From Mycolicibacterium goodii (GTDB lineage: Bacteria; Actinomycetota; Actinomycetes; Mycobacteriales; Mycobacteriaceae): a stretch of 64,000 nucleotides of DNA. How positions within the stretch are numbered: position 1 is the first letter of the stretch; every line of letters begins with the position of its first letter. Positions 54,643 to 62,866 of this stretch are shown here, piece by piece. The position numbers and the translations under genes are program-made. Under the pieces are notes generated by a model. The model saw only the letters and a program-made list of their open reading frames with translations. It searched no databases and was not told where the DNA came from. The DNA lies in the NCBI RefSeq assembly GCF_001187505.1, contig NZ_CP012150.1:6234048-6298047 (forward strand). The letters run 5' to 3'.

Positions 54643-55605
54643 GTGCGCGCTGTGCTGATCGTCAATCCGAATGCGACCTCGACGACCGCGGCGGGGCGTG
54701 ACCTGCTGGCACACGCGTTGGAGAGCCGGGTCAGCCTGACCGTGGCCCATACCGACCACCGTGGTCACGCGATCGAGATCGCACGCGACGCCGCCCGTGA
54801 CGGGGTGGACGTGCTGATCGTGCACGGCGGTGACGGCACGGTGAACGAGGTGGTCAACGGCGTGCTCGGTAAATGCGGCACCCGGCCCGACGCGGATTGC
54901 GCGCCCGCGGTGTCGGTGGTGCCGGGCGGTTCGGCGAACGTGTTCGCCCGCGCACTCGGAATCAGCCCGGACCCGATCGAAGCCACCAATCAACTCGTCG
55001 ACCTGCTCAGCGACTACCGCAACGGCAACGAATGGCGCCGCATCGGCCTGATGGACTGCGGCGAACGCTGGGGGGTGTTCACCGCAGGCATGGGCGTCGA
55101 CGGCGACGTCGTCGCCGCGGTCGAGGCGCAGCGGGCCAAGGGCCGCAAGGTGACGGCGGGCCGGTACATCCGGGTGGCGGTGCGCGAGGTGCTCGCGAGC
55201 GTGCGCAAGGAGCCCACCCTGACGCTGCACCTGCCCGGCAGGCAACCGGTGCCGGGCGTGCATTTCGCGTTCGTGTCGAACTCCAGCCCGTGGACGTATG
55301 CCAATACGCGCCCGGTGTGGACGAACCCGGACACCACGTTCGAAACGGGTCTCGGGGTGTTTGCGACAACCAGCATGAGCGTGTGGTCGAACCTGCGTCT
55401 GGTGCGCCAGATGATCTCGCGGAAACCGCGCATCGAGGCGAAGCATCTGATCCGTGATGACGACGTGCCGACGGTCACAGTGACAAGCGACACGGCTGTG
55501 GCGTGCCAGATCGACGGGGATTACGTTGGCCTGCGGGAAACCATGACGTTCACGGCCGTTCCGGAGGCGCTGAAGGTGGTCGCCCCGCCGTGCTCACGGC
55601 CCTGA
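54643..55605 (+). CDS. Diacylglycerol kinase-like lipid kinase
   Basis: 320 residues, Rv3218-like. DAGK_cat domain with [15 protein letters not shown] (about 59-75) and [14 protein letters not shown]; the C-terminal YegS-type domain carries CQIDGDYV. It would phosphorylate a membrane lipid such as diacylglycerol or a sphingosine-like compound. GTG start, 34 bp after the YchJ gene stop. Precedes the whiB1 promoter region. Confidence 0.9.
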   Translation: MRAVLIVNPNATSTTAAGRDLLAHALESRVSLTVAHTDHRGHAIEIARDAARDGVDVLIVHGGDGTVNEVVNGVLGKCGTRPDADCAPAVSVVPGGSANVFARALGISPDPIEATNQLVDLLSDYRNGNEWRRIGLMDCGERWGVFTAGMGVDGDVVAAVEAQRAKGRKVTAGRYIRVAVREVLASVRKEPTLTLHLPGRQPVPGVHFAFVSNSSPWTYANTRPVWTNPDTTFETGLGVFATTSMSVWSNLRLVRQMISRKPRIEAKHLIRDDDVPTVTVTSDTAVACQIDGDYVGLRETMTFTAVPEALKVVAPPCSRP

Positions 55606-55697
55606 CCTGCGCCGACGCATATCACACGCTATATTCAGGGCGCAGATGGGTATCACTGTAGTACAACGGAATGAGCGGTCGGGTAACCGGCCGGGGT

Positions 55698-55735
55698 AGT
55701 GACATTGCCCACGTGTTAACTCACTGGTATTGACA
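55698..55735 (+). promoter_or_regulatory. Probable CRP site and -35 element of whiB1
   Basis: AGTGACATTGCCCACG (55698-55713) resembles the Rv3676/CRP-type site TGTGA-N6-TCACA as found upstream of M. tuberculosis whiB1. A second GTTAACTCACT segment follows, and a TTGACA -35-like hexamer lies at 55730-55735. The -10 is unclear. The remainder of 55606-55852 has no gene. Confidence 0.6.
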
Positions 55736-55852
55736 TCTGTCGAGCGTGTGAAAACATCAGATGCAACAGTGCAGAAACATTTGTGTGCACGCGTTAACAG
55801 CCGAGAAAAAATTCGCGCGCTTTGCCGCGCGCCCGATTAGGAGTTAGATCAC

Positions 55853-56107
55853 ATGGATTGGCGCCACAAGGCGGTCTGTCGCGACGAGGATCCGGAGCTG
55901 TTCTTCCCGGTGGGGAACAGCGGGCCGGCCCTCGCCCAGATCGCCGACGCAAAGCTGGTGTGCAACCGGTGCCCGGTGACCACCGAATGCCTGAGCTGGG
56001 CTTTGGAGTCGGGCCAGGACGCCGGCGTGTGGGGCGGCATGAGCGAGGACGAGCGTCGTGCACTCAAGCGTCGCAACGCGCGCACCAAGGCACGCACCGG
56101 AGTCTGA
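55853..56107 (+). CDS. whiB1: Iron-sulfur NO-sensing regulator WhiB1
   Basis: 84 residues. Fe-S cysteines C9, C37, C40 and C46 and the GVWGG motif, with a basic KRRNARTKAR tail. Its 4Fe-4S cluster reacts with nitric oxide; the apo/nitrosylated form binds DNA, and it also contacts sigma-A. Essential in mycobacteria. ATG preceded by AGGAG. Followed by a strong terminator, so monocistronic. Confidence 0.97.
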   Translation: MDWRHKAVCRDEDPELFFPVGNSGPALAQIADAKLVCNRCPVTTECLSWALESGQDAGVWGGMSEDERRALKRRNARTKARTGV

Positions 56108-56127
56108 GCTCTCAGGTCTTCCAAACA

Positions 56128-56160
56128 GTTAGGCCCCGGCGGAATTCGCCGGGGCCTAAC
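56128..56160. terminator. Terminator after whiB1
   Basis: GTTAGGCCCCGGCG (56128-56141), five-base loop, and its perfect complement (56147-56160), followed by GCATTT. It can serve the convergent pdtaS gene too, although about 150 bp separate them. Confidence 0.9.
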
Positions 56161-56311
56161 GCATTTCTGGACAATTTCAATGGTGAATTCACGTAATCGT
56201 GATCACATTTCGAATTGACGTCGCCGCATAATGGCTCACCGGCACTGATTGCCATCATTCAATGGCGCATCGGTGGCACATCTGTGGCCCGCGCTGCGGC
56301 GAAGACGATCG

Positions 56312-57814
56312 CTACTGGGTGCCGCGGCTGCGCCGGCCGATCGGCACCCGCAACACCACGTCGGTGCCGCCGGTCGGCACGTCGTGCATGCCCAGAGAGC
56401 CGTCCAGTTCCGCCGTCACGAGCGTTCTGACGATCTGCAGGCCCAACCGGTCGGACTTCTCCAAACTGAAGCCCTGGGGCAGACCACGGCCGTCGTCGTG
56501 CACCACGACGTCGAGCCAGCGCGCCGAGCGGTCGGCCTTGATCGTCACGCAGCCCTGTTCGGTCTTCGCGTCGAAGGCATGCTCGATGGCGTTCTGCACG
56601 AGTTCGGTGATGACCATGATCAGCGCCGTGGCGCGGTCGGCGTCGAGCACCCCGAGATTGCCGACACGGTTGATCCGGATCGGGGTGTCCACCGAGGCGA
56701 CGTCGTTCATGATCGGCAGGATGCGGTCCACCACCTGGTCGAGGTTGACCTCCTCGTCGACCGACATCGACAACGCGTCGTGCACCAGCGCGATCGAGGT
56801 GACCCGGCGCACCGATTCGATCAGCGCCTCGCGGGCCTCCACATTGCCGGTGCGGCGCGCCTGCAGCCGCAGCAGCGCGGCGACGGTCTGCAGGTTGTTC
56901 TTCACCCGGTGGTGGATCTCCCGGATCGTGGCGTCCTTGCTCAACAACGCCCGGTCGCGGCGCTTGACCTCGGTGACGTCGCGGATCAGCACCGCGGCGC
57001 CGAGTGACCTGCCGCCCGCGACCAAGGGCAACGTGCGCAGCAGGATCGCCGCGCCGTTGGCGTCGACCTCCATGCGCATGCTGGAGCCACCGGTCAACGA
57101 GTCACGGATGTGGTTGGCCAGTTCCTGCGCCTCGAACGGGTCGGAGATCAGCGGACGTGTGATCGCCACCAGGTTGTGGCCGTCCAGCTCGGAGTTCAGG
57201 CCCATGCGGTGGTAGGCCGAGATGGCGTTGGGGCTCGCGAACACGACGTCGCCGACCTCGTTGAGCCGGATGAACCCGTCGCCGACGCGGGGGCTGGACC
57301 GCGACATCGCGATATCGCCGATGTTCGGGAAGGTGCCCTCGGCCAGCATGTGCAGCAGATCGTTGGCGCAGTCGAGATAGGCGCCCTCGAGCGGGCTGGT
57401 CAGCCTGCGCTCCGCGAGCGCGGTCTGGTGCGTCAGCACCGCGACCACCTGGCCGCGGTGGCGCACCGGCACCGCCTCGACATCGAGACCCGGCCTGGTG
57501 TGCGAGTTCTGCCCGGCCTCGTCGCTGCCGCCGCGGCCGATCGAGCCGGACTCGAACGCGGTGGACACCACGGGCAGGTCGTCGGGACCGGCGAGCGTAC
57601 CCACGGCATCGGCCAGCAGGACCGTCGGTGCGGTGTTGGGACGGATCTGCGCGACGCACACCAGCACACCGTCGTCGCGGCGCACCCACATCAGGTAATC
57701 GGCGAACGACAGGTCCGCCAGCATCTGCCACTCCCCGACCACCGCATGCAGGTGGTCGACGGCAGAACCGGGCAGCATGGTGTGCTCGGCGAGCAGGTCA
57801 CCGAGGGTGGACAT
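56312..57814 (-). CDS. pdtaS: Sensor histidine kinase PdtaS
   Basis: 500 residues, cytosolic. N-terminal GAF (about 20-150), PAS (about 175-285), then a HisKA_2 dimerisation domain with phosphoacceptor His 302 (EIHHRVKNNLQTVA) and a HATPase (ITELVQNAIEHAF, DDGRGLP). It phosphorylates the RNA-binding ANTAR response regulator PdtaR, encoded elsewhere. No TM helix. Monocistronic, converging with whiB1. Confidence 0.94.
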   Translation of the reverse strand: MSTLGDLLAEHTMLPGSAVDHLHAVVGEWQMLADLSFADYLMWVRRDDGVLVCVAQIRPNTAPTVLLADAVGTLAGPDDLPVVSTAFESGSIGRGGSDEAGQNSHTRPGLDVEAVPVRHRGQVVAVLTHQTALAERRLTSPLEGAYLDCANDLLHMLAEGTFPNIGDIAMSRSSPRVGDGFIRLNEVGDVVFASPNAISAYHRMGLNSELDGHNLVAITRPLISDPFEAQELANHIRDSLTGGSSMRMEVDANGAAILLRTLPLVAGGRSLGAAVLIRDVTEVKRRDRALLSKDATIREIHHRVKNNLQTVAALLRLQARRTGNVEAREALIESVRRVTSIALVHDALSMSVDEEVNLDQVVDRILPIMNDVASVDTPIRINRVGNLGVLDADRATALIMVITELVQNAIEHAFDAKTEQGCVTIKADRSARWLDVVVHDDGRGLPQGFSLEKSDRLGLQIVRTLVTAELDGSLGMHDVPTGGTDVVLRVPIGRRSRGTQ

Positions 57815-57887
57815 CAGCAGGCCCCGTCATGGCGGCTGCTCGCGCACACCGCGTGCACGCAAGTCCTCACCGCAGAATTCTCTCGGA

Positions 57888-58103
57888 TCAGTCGATGACG
57901 GCGATGAGATCGCCGGCCTGGATCACGTCGCCCTCGGACACGTTGACCTTGGTGACCGTGCCCGCCACCTCGGCGAGCACCGGAATCTCCATCTTCATCG
58001 ACTCCAGCAGCACCAGGGTGTCCCCTTCGCCGATCTGATCGCCCTCATGAACCACGACCTCGAGCACGCTGGCCACGATCTCGGCGCGAACATCTTCGGC
58101 CAT
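57888..58103 (-). CDS. Biotinylated protein TB7.3 (biotin carboxyl carrier)
   Basis: 71 residues with the biotinylation motif ESMKMEIP; biotinylated Lys 37. A free-standing biotinyl-lipoyl domain like Rv3221c; carboxylase partner not identified. ATG at 58103. Lies 122 bp from the divergent bL37 gene. Confidence 0.93.
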   Translation of the reverse strand: MAEDVRAEIVASVLEVVVHEGDQIGEGDTLVLLESMKMEIPVLAEVAGTVTKVNVSEGDVIQAGDLIAVID

Positions 58104-58225
58104 CTTCACCCCACTCCACTCTCCGGTGCTTTTCGGACTAATCGAACCACAACCCCGGGTGGACAGTGCTGTCGCCGGGGCATGAGACACTAGAGAGCAA
58201 GCTCTAAACGTCTGGAGGGATCATC

Positions 58226-58300
58226 ATGGCCAAGCGTGGTCGCAAGAAGCGGGACCGCAAGCACTCGAAGGCTAACCACGGCAAGCGTCCCAACGCCTGA
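58226..58300 (+). CDS. 50S ribosomal protein bL37
   Basis: 24 residues, MAKRGRKKRDRKHSK then ANHGKRPNA: nine Lys/Arg in the first fifteen residues. This mycobacterial/actinobacterial small ribosomal protein was recognised in M. smegmatis 70S structures (AURKAIP1/COX24-like in annotation) and occupies the large subunit near the 23S core. GGAGGG lies 7 bases before the ATG, a strong site. It is too short for gene callers that use a length cut-off. Confidence 0.93.
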   Translation: MAKRGRKKRDRKHSKANHGKRPNA

Positions 58301-58312
58301 CCTGGCTGTCTT

Positions 58313-58618
58313 CTAGCCCCGGATGATTGTGGTGCGGCTGATCTGGATTCGCAGCCGCTCACGCAAGCTGTCCGGGGCTTTTTCACCGCTGCACTTGGTG
58401 GCGATCAGCCGCTTGACCCGCTCCTCGATCCCGTAATGCCGCAGACAGGCCGGGCACTCTTCGAGGTGGTGCTTGAGCTTGTCGCGCGTCTCGGCGGTGC
58501 ATTCGCCGTCGAGCAGCGTCCAGACCTCGGCGATCACCGCAGCGCACTCGGGATGCTCGGGATCGATCGGGCCGAGCGGCGGCGACCAGCGCTCGTCGTC
58601 GCGTTCGGTCTCGCTCAT
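58313..58618 (-). CDS. rshA: Redox-sensing anti-sigma factor RshA
   Basis: 101 residues. Zinc anti-sigma motif HxxxCxxC: H51, C55, C58 (HLEECPAC), plus C25 and C40. It holds SigH inactive when reduced; disulfide stress or phosphorylation releases SigH. The start overlaps the sigH stop by ATGA. Confidence 0.95.
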   Translation of the reverse strand: MSETERDDERWSPPLGPIDPEHPECAAVIAEVWTLLDGECTAETRDKLKHHLEECPACLRHYGIEERVKRLIATKCSGEKAPDSLRERLRIQISRTTIIRG

Positions 58619-59253
58619 GACGTCACCTCCTCGGGCTGCGGACCGCGGATGAACCCGCGATCCCTGGCCACACCGGCCAACAGGTCGCGCAGCTGCCTAC
58701 GGCCGCGGTGCAGACGGGACATCACGGTCCCGATCGGCGTATCCATGATCTCGGCGATCTCCTTGTACGGGAACCCTTCGACGTCGGCGTAGTACACCGC
58801 CATCCGGAACTCTTCTGGAAGAGCTTGCAGGGCCGCCTTGATCTCGGTATCCGGAAGCGCCTCGAGCGCCTCCACCTCGGCCGAACGCAGACCCGTCGAC
58901 GAGTGCTCGGCGTTGGACGCGAGCTGCCAATCGGTGATCTCGTCGGTCGGATACTCCGACGGTTGCCGCTGCTTCTTGCGGTAGCTGTTGATGTAGGTGT
59001 TGGTCAGGATGCGGTAGAGCCAGGCCTTGAGGTTCGTGCCTTCGCGGAACGAGCGGAAGCCGGCGTAGGCCTTCACCATGGTTTCCTGCAGGAGGTCCTC
59101 GGCGTCTGCCGGGTTACGGGTCATCCGCAGTGCGCCGCCGTAGAGCTGGTCCAGCAACGGGATGGCGTCGCGTTCGAACCGGGCGGTGAGCTCGGCATCG
59201 GTCTCTTCGCGCTCTGGCGGCGTCTCGGGTTCGACCCGGTCGACGTCAGTCAT
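58615..59253 (-). CDS. sigH: ECF sigma factor SigH
   Basis: 212 residues. Region 2 ([27 protein letters not shown]) and region 4 ([41 protein letters not shown]) are complete. It directs the thiol-oxidative and heat-stress regulon. The ATG at 59253 gives the family N-terminus MTDVDRVEP; an in-frame GTG at 59349 with a very strong AAGGAGGG eight bases upstream would add 32 residues ([15 protein letters not shown]...). The start is therefore uncertain. No clear GGAA...GTT SigH-type promoter was found. Confidence 0.95.
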   Translation of the reverse strand: MTDVDRVEPETPPEREETDAELTARFERDAIPLLDQLYGGALRMTRNPADAEDLLQETMVKAYAGFRSFREGTNLKAWLYRILTNTYINSYRKKQRQPSEYPTDEITDWQLASNAEHSSTGLRSAEVEALEALPDTEIKAALQALPEEFRMAVYYADVEGFPYKEIAEIMDTPIGTVMSRLHRGRRQLRDLLAGVARDRGFIRGPQPEEVTS

Positions 59254-59508
59254 CGTGGGAAACACCTTCCCTTCTATTACGGCACCACCAAACTGCCCTC
59301 GATCCCATCCGGCATCGACCGGACGTTCCAGGCATACGGTAGGCACCAAAATCCCTCCTTGATCCTAGAGCCTGCTACCGACAAATGACCCCGCTGCGGC
59401 GTGAGCTGCGCGGCTAGCTCCAATAACAGCACGCAGGGGCCTCAGTGTTCCCGTCCGTCACTTCCGGTCACCAGCGACGACCGCCCGGACGCTGACTACG
59501 CTGACCGC

Positions 59509-60000
59509 GTGGCACGCGCAGCAACTCCGGCCATCGCGGCACTGCTCGCCGCAGGCATCGAACACGACGTGGTGCGGTACCACCACGACCCCCGCAACGA
59601 CTCGTTCGGCGCCGAGGCCGTCGCCGAGCTCGCCGCCGACGGCTACGTGGCCGAGCAGGTGTTCAAGACGCTGGTGATCGCGCTGCCGAAAGGGCTCGCC
59701 GTCGCCGTGGTCCCGGTGCCCACCAAGGTCTCGCTCAAGGCCGCGGCCGCCGCGCTGGGCGTGTCCAAGGCCGAGATGGCCGACCCGGCGGCGGCGCAGC
59801 GGTCGACCGGCTACGTCGTCGGGGGGATCTCCCCGCTGGGTCAGCGCAAGCCGCTGCCCACCGTGATCGACTCCTCGGCGCTGCTGTTCGACAAGGTGCT
59901 GTGCAGTGCGGGCAAACGCGGGTGGGACATCGCGCTCGCCCCGGCCGACCTGATCCGCGCGACCAACGCGGTCACCGCCGAGATCGCAGCGGGCGGCTGA
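59509..60000 (+). CDS. YbaK/EbsC-type aminoacyl-tRNA deacylase
   Basis: 163 residues, YbaK/ProX editing domain (VRYHHDPRNDSFGAEA; VFKTLVIALPKGLAVAVVPV; TGYVVGGISPLGQRKPLPTVID). It clears Cys-tRNA(Pro) or similar mischarged tRNA. GTG at 59509 selected; upstream frame is open to 59401. An M. tuberculosis counterpart is broken into two pieces (from memory), here the gene is intact. Confidence 0.88.
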   Translation: MARAATPAIAALLAAGIEHDVVRYHHDPRNDSFGAEAVAELAADGYVAEQVFKTLVIALPKGLAVAVVPVPTKVSLKAAAAALGVSKAEMADPAAAQRSTGYVVGGISPLGQRKPLPTVIDSSALLFDKVLCSAGKRGWDIALAPADLIRATNAVTAEIAAGG

Positions 60001-60013
60001 ACGCGCCTGAAGC

Positions 60014-60307
60014 TCAGGCGTCGGCGGCCTGGTTCACATCGGAGGGGTGCCGGGCCAGCGGCGTGACGTGAATGTCCATGTACGGAAACAGCGGCAGCGC
60101 CGAGATCAGGGTGTGCAGTTCGTCGTTGGACTCGACGTCGAAGGTCGAGAAGGCCGCATACTCCCCCACGATGCGCCAGATGTGCGGCCACTTGCCGGAC
60201 CGCTGCAGCTGCTGCGAATACGCCTTCTCCCGCGCCACGAGGTGAGCGAGGGTGTCGGGGTCCATGTCGTGGGGCAGCCGGACGTCCATCCGTACGTGAA
60301 AGAGCAT
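60014..60307 (-). CDS. Muconolactone delta-isomerase family protein
   Basis: 97 residues. MLFHVRMDVRLPHDMDPDTL and LPLFPYMDIHVTPLARHP match the CatC family, dodecameric isomerases of the beta-ketoadipate pathway, but no cat genes are next to it. The extended C-terminus ends in HPSDVNQAADA. Divergent from the acyl-CoA dehydrogenase operon across 243 bp. Confidence 0.87.
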   Translation of the reverse strand: MLFHVRMDVRLPHDMDPDTLAHLVAREKAYSQQLQRSGKWPHIWRIVGEYAAFSTFDVESNDELHTLISALPLFPYMDIHVTPLARHPSDVNQAADA

Positions 60308-60550
60308 GGCCGTCCTGCCTTCCCGGTCCAGGGCGTCATCCGGGGCGTCGTAACGCACCTTCCCGCTGCCGTCGGCTGGGGCTGCGGGCCGAACCCGCCG
60401 AGCGCACCGTACCGCACCCGCACGTGTCCGCCTGCGACATCCGCCGCCCGCCTCATTTCCGTCTGGGAAACCTGTCGCTGTCGCAATCCGTGATTTACAC
60501 CGCCGCCGAACCCGCGTTGCATGGTCTTGACGCGCAGAAAGGCGGTTCAC
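60308..60550. promoter_or_regulatory. Divergent region between CatC-like gene and acyl-CoA operon
   Basis: A short dyad TTTCC-N5-GGAAA at 60456-60470 is the only symmetric element noted; ribosome-like AAAGGCGG lies just before the downstream ATG at 60551. No other structure was found. Confidence 0.4.
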
Positions 60551-61666
60551 ATGACGATCAGCGGGGCCGAGCGGGCGGAGCTTGCCGCCGCGGTCCGGGA
60601 GCTGCTGCAGGGCCAATGCACCGAGCACCACGTACGGCAGACGATCAGCAGCGGCGACGGATACGACCCCGAGTTGTGGCGCAAGCTCGCCGCACAGGGC
60701 GTGACCGGGCTGTTGATCGACCCCGAGTACGGCGGCGTCGGCCTGGGCGCCCTCGAGCTCGAGGCCGTGGCCGAGGAGACCGGCGCGGCGCTGCTGCCCG
60801 CGCCGTTCATCGGCAGCGCCGTGCTGGCCACGGCGCTCATCGACTCGGCAGGCACCGCCGAGGACAAGCAGCGCCTGCTGCCCGGCCTGGCCGAGGGCAC
60901 CTCGATCGCCACGGTCGCGCTGACCGGGGCCCGAGGCACGTGGGCGCAGGAGGGCGTCGCGGTCCGTGCGACCGAGGGCTCCGACGACTACACCCTGAGC
61001 GGCAACGCGCACTACGTGCTGAGCGGTCAGATCGCCGACATCATCCTCGTGGTGGCCCGCACCGACACAAGTGCCGTGGGCGGCGTCGGTGTCTTCGAGG
61101 TCGCCCCGGACGCCGCAGGCCTGACCCGCACCGCGGCAACGGTTTTCGATCCATCGGTACGGTTGTCGACGTTCACCTTCGAGGACACCCCGGCGCGCCG
61201 GATCGGCACCGCAGGCTGGGACGCCGTGAGCCACGCACTCGACCTCGCGGTGATCGCGCTGGCCGGTGAGCAGGTCGGCGGAACCCGCCGCATCTTCGAC
61301 ATCACGGTCGACTACCTCAAGACCCGCATCCAGTTCGGCCGCGCCATCGGCAGCTTCCAGGCGCTCAAGCACATGGCGGCCGATCTGCTGGTGCAGGTCG
61401 AATCGTCGACGTCGGCCGCGCGGCACGCCGCTGCCTTGAAGGCCGCGGGCACCGAAGAAGCCGCGGGCGCGATCGCGCTGGCCGGCTTCTTCTGCGCCGA
61501 GGCGTACAACACCACGGCCATGCAGGCCATCCAGATGCACGGCGGCATCGGGTTCACCTGGGAGCATCCCGCGCATCTGTTCGTGCGCCGGGCGCGCACC
61601 GGCCTGCAACTGTTCGGCGGGTCGACTCGGCACCGCGAGCGCTACCTGACCGCGAAAGGCGCCTGA
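60551..61666 (+). CDS. Acyl-CoA dehydrogenase, first of operon 2
   Basis: 371 residues. Full ACAD fold: LLIDPEYGGVGLGALELEAVAEE, GEQVGGTRRIFDITVDYLKTRIQFGRAIGSFQALKH, and the catalytic Glu in MHGGIGFTWEH. ATG preceded by AAAGGCGG. Tightly followed by the second dehydrogenase (1-bp gap), so a heteromer or sequential oxidation is likely. Confidence 0.92.
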   Translation: MTISGAERAELAAAVRELLQGQCTEHHVRQTISSGDGYDPELWRKLAAQGVTGLLIDPEYGGVGLGALELEAVAEETGAALLPAPFIGSAVLATALIDSAGTAEDKQRLLPGLAEGTSIATVALTGARGTWAQEGVAVRATEGSDDYTLSGNAHYVLSGQIADIILVVARTDTSAVGGVGVFEVAPDAAGLTRTAATVFDPSVRLSTFTFEDTPARRIGTAGWDAVSHALDLAVIALAGEQVGGTRRIFDITVDYLKTRIQFGRAIGSFQALKHMAADLLVQVESSTSAARHAAALKAAGTEEAAGAIALAGFFCAEAYNTTAMQAIQMHGGIGFTWEHPAHLFVRRARTGLQLFGGSTRHRERYLTAKGA

Positions 61667-61667
61667 C

Positions 61668-62861
61668 ATGACCGACGAACTGCCCACCCCGGAGAATCTG
61701 GCGACCGAGGTGCGGGGGTGGCTCGCCCAAAACTGGAAAGGGCTGCCGAAGCCGACCGATCCCTGGGTCAGCTCGCCGGAGCGCATCGCCTGGCTGGAGA
61801 AGGTGGTCGACGCAGGCTACGCCGTGCCGACCTACCCGAAGCAGTGGTGGGGCCGGGCATACCCGCACAAGCTCGCCTCGGTGATCGAGCAGGAATTCCG
61901 GGCCGTGCGCGCCCCGGGTTCCCGCCTGGACAAGTACAGCATCCCGGCCAACACCATCCTGATGTTCGGCGAAGACACCATCAAGCGAAACCTGCTGTAC
62001 GAGTTCCTCACCGAGCGCTCGCGCACGTGCCTGCTCTACAGCGAGCCCGGCGCGGGCTCGGATCTCGCGAGCGTGCGCACCACGGCGGTGCGCGACGGCA
62101 ACGAGTGGGTGGTCAACGGGCAGAAGGTGTGGACCTCGGGCGCCGCGACGAGCGAGTACGCGCTGCTGATCGCCCGCACCGACTGGGACGCCCCCAAGCA
62201 CAAGGGCCTGAGCTTCTTCGTCATCCCGATGAAGCAGCCCGGCATCGAGGTACGTCCGCTCGTGCAGATCACCGGCGAGTCGCACTTCAACGAGGTGTTC
62301 ATCACCGATGCACGCGTGTCGAACGAGTACCTGGTCGGCGGCGAGGGCAACGGCTGGCGCGTCCTGCAAACCGCGCTGGCCTACGAGCGTTCGATCATGG
62401 GTGACAGCGGACGCGGATCGCGCAACAGATCCAAGGCCGACAACCTCGTCGAACTGGCACGCGAACACGACCGTCTGGACGATCCGGCGATCCGCAAGGA
62501 GCTGGCGAACGTGCTGGCACTGCGCGAACTCAACCGCCTGAACAATGCCCGCGCGAAAGCCGCTGCGGAACAGGGCACGTCGAGCTCGATCATGTCGCTG
62601 GGCAAACTCGCGATGTCGAACATCCTGCATTCGGAGGCGCGGCTGAAGACCGAGATCATCGGTGCCGAGGCGCTTCTGGCCGGTCCTGACAACCCGGAAG
62701 CCGACGACATCAACTTCCTGACGCTCAATGCGTTCTTCACCTCGATCGGTGGCGGCACGGATCAGGTGCAGCGCAACATCATCGGCGAACGCGTCCTCGG
62801 CCTGCCGAAGGAACCCGAAGTCGACCGGGACATCCCGTTCCGCGAAGCCCGCCGGAGCTGA
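61668..62861 (+). CDS. Acyl-CoA dehydrogenase, second of operon 2
   Basis: 397 residues. SEPGAGSDLASVRTTAVRDG and WVVNGQKVWTSGAATSEYALL are the FAD-binding loops; the last third has SIGGGTDQVQRNIIGERVLGLP. It resembles the EPGAGSD group of FadE enzymes. Shares the operon with the upstream dehydrogenase and the downstream CoA-transferase. Confidence 0.92.
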   Translation: MTDELPTPENLATEVRGWLAQNWKGLPKPTDPWVSSPERIAWLEKVVDAGYAVPTYPKQWWGRAYPHKLASVIEQEFRAVRAPGSRLDKYSIPANTILMFGEDTIKRNLLYEFLTERSRTCLLYSEPGAGSDLASVRTTAVRDGNEWVVNGQKVWTSGAATSEYALLIARTDWDAPKHKGLSFFVIPMKQPGIEVRPLVQITGESHFNEVFITDARVSNEYLVGGEGNGWRVLQTALAYERSIMGDSGRGSRNRSKADNLVELAREHDRLDDPAIRKELANVLALRELNRLNNARAKAAAEQGTSSSIMSLGKLAMSNILHSEARLKTEIIGAEALLAGPDNPEADDINFLTLNAFFTSIGGGTDQVQRNIIGERVLGLPKEPEVDRDIPFREARRS

Positions 62862-62866
62862 CGGAC

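Noticed and set aside
59254..59420. SigH autoregulatory GGAA-N18-GTT promoter
   Set aside because: GGAAC occurs on the minus strand but no GTT follows at the needed spacing.
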